Assembly: GCA_963677475.2 (NCBI GenBank)
Contig: CAXXQD010000014.1
Span: 108,043 to 172,042 of the forward strand
Source of the DNA: JABMQB01 sp963677475
Lineage (GTDB): Bacteria; Bacteroidota; Bacteroidia; Bacteroidales; Prolixibacteraceae
DNA: 64,000 nucleotides
Direction of reading: 5' to 3'
Position numbers and translations under genes: made by a program. Each line of letters starts with the position of its first letter. The first letter of the stretch is position 1. This document shows, in pieces, positions 22,165 to 31,016 of the stretch. The notes beneath the pieces are model-generated. The model was not told the origin of the DNA. It worked only from the letters and a program-made list of their open reading frames with translations, and did no database searches.

Positions 22165-24171
22165 TTATTGAATCATGTTAAGGAAGTCTTCTTCCGTAAT
22201 AATAGGTATTTGAAGTTTATTTGCTTTTTCAAGTTTACTTGGTCCAATTTTATCCCCGGCAATTAAGTAATTGGTTTTTTTTGAAATGGAACCTACATTT
22301 TTGCCCCCGTTTTGCTCAATTAATTCTTTTATTTTGTCTCTGGAAAGCTTTTGGAAAGTTCCTGATATAATGATGCTTAGCCCTTTTAGTTTGTCGGTTC
22401 TATTTTCTTGCTTATCCTTACTGATAGCCATTTGTAATCCATGCCCTTTGAGTCGTTCAATTAATTGCAAATTCTTATCGTCGTTAAAATAATCCACCAC
22501 ACTTTGCGCTATACGATCTCCAATTTCATTAATATCAACAAGCTCTTCGAAAGTGGCGTTTTTAATATTTTCAATATCAATTAATTTATTTGCAAGAGTT
22601 TTTGCCACGGTTTCGCCAACAAAACGGATTCCTAAGGCAAACAATACTTTTTCGAAAGGTATTGATCTCGATAGGTTTAAACCTTCCAAGATCCTTTCAG
22701 CCGACTTCTCCCCAAGTCGTTCTAATTTTGCAATATCATCTTTTTGGAGAGTATATAGGTCGGACACATCTTTAATCATATTTTTTTCGAAGAACAAATC
22801 CACTGTTTCTTGGCCCAAACCGTCAATATCCATTGCCTTTCGACCAATAAAGTGCTCAATTTTACCTTTTATTTGCGGAGGGCAACCCTGTTCGTTGGGA
22901 CAATAGTGGGCTGCTTCACCTTCTTTCCTTACCAATTTTGTATTGCACTCCGGGCATTCATGAATAAATACCACGGGTCTTGAAAAAACAGTTCTGGCAG
23001 AAGTATCAACCCCGGTAATTTTCGGGATAATCTCACCGCCTTTTTCCACAAAAACACTATCACCGATGTGAAGATCAAGGTTTTTGATAATATCAGCATT
23101 ATGAAGCGATGCCCTTTTTACAGTGGTTCCTGCCAATTGAACTGGTTGAAGGTTGGCCACTGGCGTAACTGCACCTGTTCTGCCTACCTGATAACTAACC
23201 GATTCAAGAACAGTTGTTGCCGATTCTGCCTTAAACTTATAGGCAATAGCCCATCTTGGCGATTTTGCTGTGTTGCCAAGGTTGTTCTGTGAGTTAATCG
23301 AATTTACTTTTATTACAACACCATCGGTGGCAACCGGAAGATGAAACCGTTCGGTATCCCATTTTTCAATGTATGCTAATATTTCTTCGATGGAAGAGCA
23401 CTTTTGCATGTGTTCAGAGATTTTAAAACCCCATTTTTTGGCTTCCTGAAGATTTTCATAATGCCCATCGCGAGGGAGGTTTTCACCATGCAATGAAAAC
23501 AAGTAGGCATCAAGTTTTCTGGAAGCAACAATTGATGAGTCTTGCATTTTAAGGGTTCCTGAAGCCGCATTCCTTGGATTGGCAAAAACAGGCTCCCCTT
23601 GTTCTTCTCGATCTTTGTTTAATTCATTAAAAACATCGAATGGAAATATTATTTCACCCCTTATTTCGAAATTATCAGGGTAATTTTCTCCCCTGGTTTT
23701 TAATGGTATCGATCTTATGGTGCGAACGTTTGTCGTCACATTGTCCCCAACTTGCCCGTCGCCCCTGGTGATAGCTTGTTTTAGTGATCCGTGTTCATAT
23801 GCAATACTTATGGAAGTTCCATCGAATTTAAGTTCGCAAACATACTCAAAATCTTCTCCAATCAGTTTTTTAATTCGCGTATCAAAATCAATCAATTCTT
23901 CTTTTGAATAGGCATTGGAAAGCGATAACATTGGTCGGGTATGCCTTACTTGTTCAAATTCTTTAGTGAGGTCGCTTCCGACCCTTACAGAAGGTGAATT
24001 TGGATCTTTAAACTGAGGGAATTCATGTTCCAGCTTTTCCAGATCTTTCATCTTCATATCAAAACCAAAATCGCTGATAGTTGGATTGGAAAGTACATAG
24101 TAATTATAATTGTGTTCTTCCAATTCCTTCCGGAGTATATCGATTTGTAGTTTTGCTTCTTCGTTTGTCAT
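22165..24171 (-). CDS. ligA: NAD-dependent DNA ligase
   Basis: A 668-residue LigA with all domains in order: the Ia domain, the adenylation domain with the active-site Lys in ELKFDGTS (about residue 115), the OB fold, a Cys4 zinc finger (CPECNTKLVRK and YCPNEQGCPP), the helix-hairpin-helix domain (DIDGLGQETVDLFF, LERLGEKSAERILE), and a C-terminal BRCT domain (LKGLSIIISGTF, KTNYLIAGDKIGPSKLEKA). It seals nicks in replication and repair. The frame extends upstream to 24207, but MTNEEAKLQIDILRKEL at 24171 is the family start and a -7 promoter element lies at 24188-24195, inside the would-be extension. Confidence 0.96.
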   Translation of the reverse strand: MTNEEAKLQIDILRKELEEHNYNYYVLSNPTISDFGFDMKMKDLEKLEHEFPQFKDPNSPSVRVGSDLTKEFEQVRHTRPMLSLSNAYSKEELIDFDTRIKKLIGEDFEYVCELKFDGTSISIAYEHGSLKQAITRGDGQVGDNVTTNVRTIRSIPLKTRGENYPDNFEIRGEIIFPFDVFNELNKDREEQGEPVFANPRNAASGTLKMQDSSIVASRKLDAYLFSLHGENLPRDGHYENLQEAKKWGFKISEHMQKCSSIEEILAYIEKWDTERFHLPVATDGVVIKVNSINSQNNLGNTAKSPRWAIAYKFKAESATTVLESVSYQVGRTGAVTPVANLQPVQLAGTTVKRASLHNADIIKNLDLHIGDSVFVEKGGEIIPKITGVDTSARTVFSRPVVFIHECPECNTKLVRKEGEAAHYCPNEQGCPPQIKGKIEHFIGRKAMDIDGLGQETVDLFFEKNMIKDVSDLYTLQKDDIAKLERLGEKSAERILEGLNLSRSIPFEKVLFALGIRFVGETVAKTLANKLIDIENIKNATFEELVDINEIGDRIAQSVVDYFNDDKNLQLIERLKGHGLQMAISKDKQENRTDKLKGLSIIISGTFQKLSRDKIKELIEQNGGKNVGSISKKTNYLIAGDKIGPSKLEKANKLQIPIITEEDFLNMIQ

Positions 24172-24187
24172 GATAAACTGTTTTGCC

Positions 24188-24195
24188 CAAAAATA
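24188..24195 (-). promoter_or_regulatory. Candidate -7 element for ligA
   Basis: TATTTTTG on the minus strand, a full TAnnTTTG match 17 nt before the preferred ATG at 24171. No clear -33 element. It decides against the longer ORF start at 24207. Confidence 0.5.
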
Positions 24196-24346
24196 CAAAA
24201 AGAACATCTTTCGATTAATTTCTGATTATTGTTTTTATAAACAAGTTAGATGACTGTTTCAACATGATGCTGGAAAGAAGGAAAATTCTGTGAACAAAAA
24301 TCCCGGTATGATTGCTATTCATAGTATAACTTTTAGGTTGAAAAGA

Positions 24347-24928
24347 ATGGCTTATACATTAAATATTGGAAAAGAAGCGCCTGCTTTTAATTTGCCAGCC
24401 ACAAATGGTGGGGTTTATACTTTAAACGATTTTAACGGTTCGAAATACCTGGTTGTGTTTTTTACTTGTAATCATTGTCCGTATGTAATTGGGAGCGATG
24501 AGGTTACACGGGAAACGGTTGAAAAATATAAATCACGAAATGTTGCTTTTGTCGGGATTAATTCAAATAGCGCCAATAATTATGAAGTTGATGGTTTTGA
24601 CTTCATGGTTCAACGAATGGACGAACATAAATTTCCTTGGGTTTATTTATACGATGAAACACAAGAAGTAGCAAAAGCATATGGTGCATTAAAAACCCCG
24701 CACTTTTTTGTTTTTAACGAAGAGCGGAGTCTTGTTTATACCGGAAGAGGGGTTGATTCACCTCGGGATTCCTCAAGAATTACTGTAAATGATTTGGATC
24801 GCGCACTCGATGAATTAACCAGTGGCAAAGGAATTTCCGTACCATTAACAAATCCCATTGGGTGCAATATAAAATGGGATGGGATGGACAAACATTGGAT
24901 GCCGCCCGAAGCATGTGACCTAGTTTAG
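24347..24928 (+). CDS. Thioredoxin-like/peroxiredoxin-like (AhpC-TSA) family protein
   Basis: About 193 residues with a thioredoxin fold: LNIGKEAPAFNLPATNGG, then YLVVFFTCNHCPYVIGSDE, where CNHC is the redox-like CxxC, and a cis-Pro region LKTPHFFVF. It resembles the family of thioredoxin-like proteins annotated as AhpC/TSA with the FTCNHCPYV motif, whose role is undefined. The frame is open to a GTG at 24290, but MAYTLNIGKEAPAF at 24347 matches the family start. The stop overlaps that of the convergent DUF456 gene. Confidence 0.8.
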   Translation: MAYTLNIGKEAPAFNLPATNGGVYTLNDFNGSKYLVVFFTCNHCPYVIGSDEVTRETVEKYKSRNVAFVGINSNSANNYEVDGFDFMVQRMDEHKFPWVYLYDETQEVAKAYGALKTPHFFVFNEERSLVYTGRGVDSPRDSSRITVNDLDRALDELTSGKGISVPLTNPIGCNIKWDGMDKHWMPPEACDLV

Positions 24929-25407
24929 TTCACAATAAGTTTTTCAAAGAAATACCACGCCATTATTCCCGAAACAATTAACTTTAATAAGGTTCCGACC
25001 AGGAATCCTAAAAAGGAACCAAAGCCTGATTTGAGGGCCTCTGAAGAGTTTTTCCCGGAGGATAATTCACCAATAACAGCTCCCACAAATGGTCCAACAA
25101 TAATACCAATTGGTGGAAATACAAATATGCCTATTATTAATCCGATAATGCTGCCATAAATACCCCGTTTGCTCCCGCCAAATTTTTTGGTTCCCCATGC
25201 AGGGATAACATAATCCAAAAGATAAACGACAACTGTAATTACGGCCCAAATAATCAGAAAACGGTTTGTGAAATCATATTTGTTGGTGAAATGAAGGAAT
25301 AATAATCCAACATAACTCAATGGTGGCCCCGGAATAATGGGAACTATTCCGCCGATAATGCCTGTAATAATAAACAGAATCCCAAGTGCAATTAAAACAT
25401 AATCCAT
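24925..25407 (-). CDS. DUF456 membrane protein
   Basis: A 160-residue inner-membrane protein with about four or five hydrophobic segments and many glycines (IIGGIVPIIPGPPLSYVGLL, GSIIGLIIGIFVFPPIGIIVGPFVGAVIGEL). This PGPPLSY plus glycine-zipper pattern is the DUF456 family; the function is unknown. The start codon overlaps the stop of the CPBP protease gene by 1 nt (TGATG), so the two are one operon. Its own stop codon overlaps that of the convergent thioredoxin-like gene. Confidence 0.85.
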   Translation of the reverse strand: MDYVLIALGILFIITGIIGGIVPIIPGPPLSYVGLLFLHFTNKYDFTNRFLIIWAVITVVVYLLDYVIPAWGTKKFGGSKRGIYGSIIGLIIGIFVFPPIGIIVGPFVGAVIGELSSGKNSSEALKSGFGSFLGFLVGTLLKLIVSGIMAWYFFEKLIVN

Positions 25408-26231
25408 CAGTTTGTATTTTTTTTAGTTTTCGAAAGCTTTCCGCTAAACAAATATATAAGTATGAGTGATAGAAGAATTGTTAGCCCACTGGCTTTTAAA
25501 AGATCGGTTTTTTCCATTAGCAAAATAGCATGCGAATTAATATCGGCCCAATAATTAATGGTTATTAAAACAAGCCCGTTGTTCAGTGCATGAATCAAAA
25601 TACTTAAAAAGATATTTCGCGTCCGTACCATCACCCAGCCCAATAGTAGACCGAGAATTAGTGTTGGGGTAAACTGCCACGGATTAAGATGAAACAATGC
25701 AAATAACAACGCTGAAAAAAATACTGCAATAAATTTTGGGTAATTTCTCATAAGCCCGTGCATAATAATCCCCCTAAAAATGAGCTCTTCCACAATTGGC
25801 GCTACAATAGCAACTTTTAGAAACGCACCGAGCATTCCATAATCGCTCTCGAAAATGCTGTTGAATAATTCAAAAAACCATGGAGGGGGAGGGATCAGAC
25901 GTTCAACATGCGCATTTATTTCATCCAGCAATATATGATCAGCAACAAGAAAGATGATTATTGGTATGATTATCAATGGATTGAAAAATTTCATCGGAAA
26001 AACTTCTGAAATTTTGTTTTTCGCCTTTCGTAACCCATACCATAAAATAAATAATACTGATCCGATACCTAAAACGATTTTTTTTATTGGGTGATACAGA
26101 TATTCTGTATCTTTATAATAATCGATTAACGCAAGGGGGAAGTCGATAATAGTTTGAATAAAAATATACAGTACAACCAGATGCGCTGCTTGCAGTATAG
26201 TTGGATAATATTTTTCCTTATTTGTGTTCAA
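25407..26231 (-). CDS. CPBP family intramembrane glutamic endopeptidase
   Basis: A 274-residue multi-pass membrane protein of the CAAX protease/bacteriocin-processing (ABI/CPBP) family. The catalytic motifs are visible: APIVEELIFRG with the EExxxR signature, then FALFHLNPWQF with the conserved His, and a third His/Asn region LIHALNNGL. Some eight hydrophobic helices surround them. Members cleave membrane-associated peptides; the substrate here is unknown. It is the first gene of a two-gene unit with DUF456. Confidence 0.88.
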   Translation of the reverse strand: MNTNKEKYYPTILQAAHLVVLYIFIQTIIDFPLALIDYYKDTEYLYHPIKKIVLGIGSVLFILWYGLRKAKNKISEVFPMKFFNPLIIIPIIIFLVADHILLDEINAHVERLIPPPPWFFELFNSIFESDYGMLGAFLKVAIVAPIVEELIFRGIIMHGLMRNYPKFIAVFFSALLFALFHLNPWQFTPTLILGLLLGWVMVRTRNIFLSILIHALNNGLVLITINYWADINSHAILLMEKTDLLKASGLTILLSLILIYLFSGKLSKTKKNTN

Positions 26232-26303
26232 TTTCTACGTTATTCCAATAGTTTAAAAATAACCTTCTTTTTTAAAAGAAAAAATAAAATATAGGTGGTG
26301 TCA

Positions 26304-26334
26304 AATAAAAAATCCCCGGCAATACCAGGGATTT
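26304..26334 (-). terminator. Intrinsic terminator of the peroxiredoxin gene
   Basis: AAATCCC pairs with GGGATTT across 26310-26334, with an extra GG/CC pair inside; on the minus strand the stem is followed by TTTTTTATTT. It lies directly after the peroxiredoxin stop codon at 26357. Confidence 0.8.
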
Positions 26335-26356
26335 AAATTTAAACTTTGTTATCCGA

Positions 26357-27001
26357 TTACAGGTCTTTTTTAGCCAAATAGAAATCAACCATTTCGTAAT
26401 CGCTTTTTTCGCGTTCTTCCATTTCTGCCACGGTTTTTGGTGGCGGAACAATAACTTTTTCACCTGGTTTCCAATCCAGCGGCATTGCCACGCTATATTT
26501 GTCTGATGTTTGTAGAGCCGTTAATACACGGATAATTTCATCCATATTCCGGCCAACATTTAACGGATAATACATGATCAACCTGATTTTTCCGGTTGGG
26601 TCAATAAAAAATACTGCCCTTACAGCAGCAGTTTCCGACTCATTTGGTTGCAGCATACCATATAATTTGGATACTGACATATCAATATCTGCAATAATTG
26701 GGAAGTCAAAAAGTACCCCGGTATTCTTTTTTACATTGTTTACCCATGCAACGTGTGCGTGGATACTGTCGATACTTAATCCCATTAGTTTTGTATTCAG
26801 GGCTTTAAATTCATCGCCCCTAATCGCAAAACCGCTCATTTCGGTTGTGCAAACTGGTGTAAAGTCTGCAGGGTGGCTAAATAATACAACCCAGCTTCCC
26901 TTGTTGTAATCTGAAAATTTAATTTTACCATGTGTGGTAACTGCTTCAAAATCGGGAGCTAAATCTCCGATTCTTGGCATTTGATTTACTTTTTCTTCCA
27001 T
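26357..27001 (-). CDS. Peroxiredoxin, Prx6-like (1-Cys type)
   Basis: A 214-residue AhpC/TSA peroxiredoxin that reduces peroxides. The peroxidatic Cys51 is in HPADFTPVCTTE. The C-terminal extension (ALQTSDKYSVAMPLDWKPGEKVIVPPP) is that of the Prx6 subfamily, which is longer than typical 2-Cys enzymes. IDSIHAHVAWVNNVKKNTGV and RLIMYYPLNVGRNMDEIIR are also diagnostic. It has its own terminator and looks monocistronic. A TATTTTG-like element lies shortly upstream, but I do not call a promoter. Confidence 0.93.
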   Translation of the reverse strand: MEEKVNQMPRIGDLAPDFEAVTTHGKIKFSDYNKGSWVVLFSHPADFTPVCTTEMSGFAIRGDEFKALNTKLMGLSIDSIHAHVAWVNNVKKNTGVLFDFPIIADIDMSVSKLYGMLQPNESETAAVRAVFFIDPTGKIRLIMYYPLNVGRNMDEIIRVLTALQTSDKYSVAMPLDWKPGEKVIVPPPKTVAEMEEREKSDYEMVDFYLAKKDL

Positions 27002-27263
27002 TTCTTTTCTTTTATTAGTTTCAATAGCTTAAAATTACAAAATAAAGAAGTTTTATGAGCATAAGTGCTTAACAGATTTCATTGTATTTATCTAATAGCC
27101 ATTGAGAAATGCAATGATACACTGTTATTTTGCTAATAAATTGGATTCTTGATCTCAGGGATAAATCTGAAATAAATGCGTTTAATCTGGTGTAAATATG
27201 GACTAACACCTAAATTACTAACATTAAATTGTTTATACAATTATAAAAAACATTGGCATGTAC

Positions 27264-27294
27264 TTGATATTTTGATGAAAATGTATTTATTTTG
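27264..27294 (+). promoter_or_regulatory. Candidate promoter of rpmB-rpmG-DUF4295
   Basis: The 343-nt gap 27002-27344 between divergent genes holds no ORF. TTG (27264-27266), 21 nt, then TATTTTG (27288-27294) is a near match to the Bacteroidota promoter, 1 nt short in the -7 element and about 50 nt before the rpmB start. Confidence 0.4.
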
Positions 27295-27344
27295 CGAACC
27301 GTTTGAATAAGATGTGATTATTAAAGAAAAGAAATACTATTGAG

Positions 27345-27587
27345 ATGTCAAAAGTTTGTCAGATAACAGGTAAAAAAGCAATGGTTGGGAACAATGTTTC
27401 CCACTCAAAGAGTCGTACCAAAAGGAGGTTTAATGTAAACCTGTTTAAGAAAAGATTTTATATTCAGGAAGAAGATCGTTGGGTTACTTTGAACGTTTCT
27501 GCTGCTGGAATTCGTAACATCAATAAAAATGGTGTGTTAAATTCTTTAGTTGAAGCTAAAGCAAAAGGATATATAGACAAATATTAA
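27345..27587 (+). CDS. rpmB: 50S ribosomal protein L28
   Basis: An 80-residue basic protein with the bL28 start SKVCQITGKKAMVGNNVSHS, followed by RTKRRFNVNLFKKRFYI and the C-terminal LNVSAAGIRNINKNG. The order rpmB-rpmG-DUF4295-ftsY is a conserved Bacteroidota arrangement. No Shine-Dalgarno sequence is present, as usual in this phylum. Confidence 0.97.
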   Translation: MSKVCQITGKKAMVGNNVSHSKSRTKRRFNVNLFKKRFYIQEEDRWVTLNVSAAGIRNINKNGVLNSLVEAKAKGYIDKY

Positions 27588-27598
27588 AGAATTAGAAA

Positions 27599-27784
27599 AT
27601 GGCTAAAAAGAAGGGAAATAGAATTCAGGTCATTCTTGAGTGTACCGAACATAAAGAAAGCGGAGTTCCAGGAACTTCAAGGTACATCACTACCAAAAAC
27701 AGGAAAAATACACCTGACCGCTTGGAAATGAAGAAGTACAACAAGATATTAAAGAAAGTTACAGTTCATAAAGAAATTAAATAA
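27599..27784 (+). CDS. rpmG: 50S ribosomal protein L33
   Basis: A 61-residue bL33: RIQVILECTEHKESG, then GTSRYITTKNRKNTPDRLEMKKYN. The zinc-binding Cys pairs of the C+ form are missing (only one Cys in the N-terminal part), so it is the C- type. It lies 11 nt behind rpmB and 7 nt before the DUF4295 gene. Confidence 0.96.
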   Translation: MAKKKGNRIQVILECTEHKESGVPGTSRYITTKNRKNTPDRLEMKKYNKILKKVTVHKEIK

Positions 27785-27791
27785 TTAAATT

Positions 27792-27944
27792 ATGGCCAAG
27801 AAAGCAGTTGCATCGTTACAAAAAGGAGCTGGTAAAGGTTTTGCTAAAGTAATCAAAATGGTAAAATCACCTAAATCAGGAGCCTATTCATTTAAGGAAG
27901 AAATGATTCCTAACGATGAAGTAAAAGATTACTACAAAAAGTAA
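27792..27944 (+). CDS. DUF4295 small basic protein (probable ribosomal protein bL38)
   Basis: A 50-residue basic protein starting MAKKAVASLQKGAGKGFAKV, then VKSPKSGAYSFKEEM. It matches the DUF4295 family found behind rpmG in Bacteroidota. As I recall, the Flavobacterium ribosome structure identified such a protein as a new large-subunit protein named bL38; the equivalence here is from memory. The gene is short and easily missed; the operon position and basic composition support it. A terminator follows. Confidence 0.85.
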   Translation: MAKKAVASLQKGAGKGFAKVIKMVKSPKSGAYSFKEEMIPNDEVKDYYKK

Positions 27945-27966
27945 AAAAGGAATAAATCCGATATAT

Positions 27967-27999
27967 AAAAAGCTTTCATGTTTGGTGAGGGCTTTTTTT
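27967..27999 (+). terminator. Intrinsic terminator of the rpmB-rpmG-DUF4295 operon
   Basis: AAAAAGCTTTCA pairs with TGAGGGCTTTTT (12 bp, two G-U pairs) around the loop TGTTTGG, and runs into seven T. It separates the ribosomal genes from ftsY. Confidence 0.85.
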
Positions 28000-28069
28000 A
28001 TTTTAGGAATCTTCAGTTATTGTTTTTGCGGAAAAAATGCTATTTTGTTTCCGCTTATATTTTTGAATT

Positions 28070-29023
28070 ATGGGTTTATTTGGAAGTTTTACCAGCAAGA
28101 AGAAAGAAAGCCTCGACAAGGGCTTGTCGAAAACCAAGGATAGTGTCCTGAAAAAATTAGGGCGTGCTGTTGTTGGTAAAGCAAAAGTTGACGATGAGGT
28201 ATTAGACAATCTGGAAGAAGTCCTTATTACTTCGGATGTTGGCGTTGACACAACATTAAAAATTATAGAACGGATTGAAGCCAGGGTTGCAAAAGACAAA
28301 TACCTGGGCGTTTCAGAATTAAATACCATACTTAAAGAAGAAATAGCAAGCTTGTTGGAGGAAAACAATAGCGAAGATGTATCTGATTTCGAGCTTCCAC
28401 AGCAAGACGGCCCTTATGTAATTATGGTTGTTGGTGTTAATGGCGTTGGAAAAACAACCACCATAGGGAAATTAGCCTATAATTTCAAAAAAGCAGGGAA
28501 AAAGGTAGTTTTGGGGGCTGCCGATACTTTTAGGGCTGCAGCTATCGATCAGCTTCAAATATGGGCAGATAGGGTAGATGTCCCCATTGTAAAACAATCC
28601 ATGGGATCAGATCCGGCTTCTGTGGCTTTCGACGCTTTATCATCGGCTAAGGCAAATGGCGCCGATGTGGTGATTATCGATACTGCCGGAAGGCTTCATA
28701 ATAAAATAAACCTAATGAACGAGCTTTCAAAAATCAAGAAGGTAATGCAGAAGGTAATTCCTGATGCACCACATGAGGTTTTATTGATTTTGGATGGATC
28801 AACCGGACAAAATGCATTTGAACAAGCTAAACAATTTACCATTGCAACCGATGTGAGTTCTTTAGCACTTACCAAACTTGACGGGACAGCTAAAGGTGGT
28901 GTTGTAATCGGAATTTCAGATCAATTTAAAATTCCTGTAAAATACATAGGGATTGGTGAAAAAATTGACGATTTACAAATATTCAGGCGGAAAGAATTTG
29001 TAGATACATTGTTTTCGCAATAA
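28070..29023 (+). CDS. ftsY: Signal recognition particle receptor FtsY
   Basis: A 317-residue SRP-type GTPase with the N domain (1-100) and G domain (105-317). The P-loop is GVNGVGKTTTIGKLA, followed by the insertion-box region VLGAADTFRAAAIDQL, the G3 motif DTAGRLHN, the G4 motif TKLDGTAKGG, and the closing GIGEKIDDLQIF. FtsY docks ribosome-SRP complexes at the membrane. The acidic N-terminal A domain is almost absent, replaced by a short basic start (MGLFGSFTSKKKESLDKG), as is usual in this phylum. Confidence 0.96.
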   Translation: MGLFGSFTSKKKESLDKGLSKTKDSVLKKLGRAVVGKAKVDDEVLDNLEEVLITSDVGVDTTLKIIERIEARVAKDKYLGVSELNTILKEEIASLLEENNSEDVSDFELPQQDGPYVIMVVGVNGVGKTTTIGKLAYNFKKAGKKVVLGAADTFRAAAIDQLQIWADRVDVPIVKQSMGSDPASVAFDALSSAKANGADVVIIDTAGRLHNKINLMNELSKIKKVMQKVIPDAPHEVLLILDGSTGQNAFEQAKQFTIATDVSSLALTKLDGTAKGGVVIGISDQFKIPVKYIGIGEKIDDLQIFRRKEFVDTLFSQ

Positions 29024-29061
29024 AATTAGCCAGGGTTTTACTCTTTTTTTTGTCGGTCTTG

Positions 29062-29076
29062 TTAGTATCCTACTAA
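29062..29076. repeat. Short perfect inverted repeat upstream of the REC-kinase gene
   Basis: TTAGTA-TCC-TACTAA is a 6-bp perfect palindrome with a 3-nt centre, 114 nt before the start codon at 29190. A further TAGTA follows at about 29098. It could be an operator, but the sequence is AT-rich and chance is possible. Confidence 0.3.
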
Positions 29077-29189
29077 TAACTCGCTGAGTAGTATGCCATG
29101 TTTTAGTGCTTGGAGTGAAAAATAATTCTTAAATTTATGCATCTTGTGTAATAAGTTTATTTTTCCTGTAACCTGACTTTCTAACTAAT

Positions 29190-30245
29190 ATGAAAAGGAT
29201 ATTAGCCATTGATGATAATAAAATTAACCTCCAATACTTACAGGAAATTCTTGATAGGCATTTTTCTGATTATGAGGTAATTTTATCTTTAACAGGAAAA
29301 GAAGGGATCAAAATAGCCAAAGAAAAACACCCAGAGATTATTTTACTTGACTTACTAATGCCCGAAATGGATGGTTTTGAAGTAACCAATATTCTGAAAA
29401 ACGATGAGGATACAAAACGCATTCCAATATTATTAATTTCGGCACTAGGACAGGATACCGATATCAGGATAAAAGGATTGAACACTGGGGCTGATAGTTT
29501 TTTAACCAAACCCTTCAATCAGTTTGAGTTAGTGGCACAGGTAAATGTGCTTTTGAAAATTAAAAATGCAGAAGAACTTTTGCGAAAGCTAAATATGCAG
29601 CTTTCAAAAGCAGAGGAACAGGAAAGACGCAGGATTGCTGAAAACCTTCATGACAGCCTTGGGCAAACTTTATCCATTGCATTTATGAACCTGTCATCGT
29701 TGGTTAACGAAAATTTATCGCCCGATATCCACGAAAAAATATTGGAGACTTCAGATATTATTCATAAAGCAATTACCGAAACAAGGACTTTAACATACGA
29801 TCTCAGCCCGCCTATTTTGTACGAACTTGGATTAGTGCCGGCAATTAAATGGCAATTAGACCAGATAAAAGCTGCCAGCAATATTAAATCAGAGGTTACA
29901 GATATTAATTCGAATGGGAGCCTATCAAAAGATATTGAGGTGGTACTGTATAGGATTGTAAAAGAATTACTGTCCAATATTGTGAAGCATTCAGAGGCTA
30001 ATTTTGTTTCCGTTGAGGCTTTTACCGAAAACCAGGATTATTTCCTTGTGGTTAAAGATAATGGAAAGGGATTCGACTATCAACCCAAAATTAATGTATC
30101 CCGAAAAGGAGGGTTTGGTTTGCTCAGTATTAAGGAACGCCTTGCCAGTTTCGGAGGGAAACTTGAAATTGATTCGAAAAAAGGAAAAGGTACAAAGGCG
30201 ATTATTAGTATTCCAATTTTGAAAAACAATGATTATGTCAATTAA
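29190..30245 (+). CDS. Receiver-histidine kinase hybrid (cytoplasmic, HisKA_3 type)
   Basis: A 351-residue soluble protein with a receiver domain first (1-122; acidic pair at 8-9, Asp54 in IILLDLLMPEMDG, Lys in FLTKPFN) and then a NarX/DegS-type kinase: coiled linker 125-150, the HisKA_3 motif ERRRIAENLHDSLGQTLS with His154, and a HATPase domain (IVKELLSNIVKHSE, VKDNGKGFDY, GGFGLLSIKERL). There are no membrane segments or PAS domains, so its input is probably a phosphoryl group from another kinase. The downstream LuxR-type regulator overlaps it by 11 nt and is its likely partner. Confidence 0.92.
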   Translation: MKRILAIDDNKINLQYLQEILDRHFSDYEVILSLTGKEGIKIAKEKHPEIILLDLLMPEMDGFEVTNILKNDEDTKRIPILLISALGQDTDIRIKGLNTGADSFLTKPFNQFELVAQVNVLLKIKNAEELLRKLNMQLSKAEEQERRRIAENLHDSLGQTLSIAFMNLSSLVNENLSPDIHEKILETSDIIHKAITETRTLTYDLSPPILYELGLVPAIKWQLDQIKAASNIKSEVTDINSNGSLSKDIEVVLYRIVKELLSNIVKHSEANFVSVEAFTENQDYFLVVKDNGKGFDYQPKINVSRKGGFGLLSIKERLASFGGKLEIDSKKGKGTKAIISIPILKNNDYVN

Positions 30246-30879
30246 AGTATTAATTGCTGATGACCATCAGCTGTTTCGCGAAGGTATTACAAATCTATTA
30301 AAGGCATCGCCTGACCTGGAAATAGTAGGGCAGGCCGAAAACGGAAAAGAAGCCGTTGAAAAAACCCTTGAACTTAAACCTGACATAATTTTAATGGATA
30401 TTGGAATGCCCGAAATGAGTGGTATTGAAGCAACCTTGACCTTAAAAAAAGAAATTCCTGAGATAAAAATTATTGCACTTTCCATGCATTCAGACAAGCA
30501 ATTTATTAATGGAATGCTGGAGGCAGGAGCGTCAGGTTATTTGCTGAAAAACAGTACCTATAATCAATTAATTGAGGCGATTAAGTCAGTGTATTCAGGA
30601 AATAAGTACTTAAGCGGGGAGGTTACTGATATTGTTATTAACGATTATCTGGACAAAAAACAGGAGGCAAATAAAAGGGAAGCGGAATTGTCGGAAAGGG
30701 AATCTGAAATTTTATTAATGATTGCCGAAGGGTATTCAACACGTGAGATTGGCGAAAAACTGTTTATAAGCGTAAAAACCGTGGGTACCCATAAGCAGAA
30801 AATACTAGAAAAGTTAAATCTTAACAACACCGCAGAAATGGTAAAATATGCCATAAAAAATGGATTGATTGAACTCTAA
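30235..30879 (+). CDS. NarL/FixJ-family response regulator (REC-LuxR)
   Basis: A 214-residue regulator: receiver domain 1-120 (DD at 9-10, Asp55 in IILMDIGMPEMSG, Lys in GYLLKNST) and a LuxR-type helix-turn-helix at about 148-210 (LSERESEILLMIAEGYSTRE, then LFISVKTVGTHKQKILEKL). MSIKVLIADDHQ at 30235 is the natural start; an ATG 6 nt upstream is also in frame. It overlaps the kinase gene by 11 nt. No further gene follows on this strand; the next transcribed units are the two repeated non-coding elements, which are candidate targets. Confidence 0.93.
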   Translation: MSIKVLIADDHQLFREGITNLLKASPDLEIVGQAENGKEAVEKTLELKPDIILMDIGMPEMSGIEATLTLKKEIPEIKIIALSMHSDKQFINGMLEAGASGYLLKNSTYNQLIEAIKSVYSGNKYLSGEVTDIVINDYLDKKQEANKREAELSERESEILLMIAEGYSTREIGEKLFISVKTVGTHKQKILEKLNLNNTAEMVKYAIKNGLIEL

Positions 30880-31016
30880 AATCAATATTCTGAATCAAGG
30901 AGAATTGCTTTTATCTTATGGCAAGTTTCATAATTAGGAAATAAAATATCAGTTTTTTTAACCTCTTTTTCAGCATTTTACCTTGCTGTTAATTAAAAAA
31001 CTATCCTTTACTTTAC

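Noticed and set aside
24925..24928. Overlapping stop codons of convergent genes as a possible frameshift or sequencing error
   Set aside because: Both genes have normal family length and end cleanly; four-base tail-to-tail overlaps also occur at 11491-11494.
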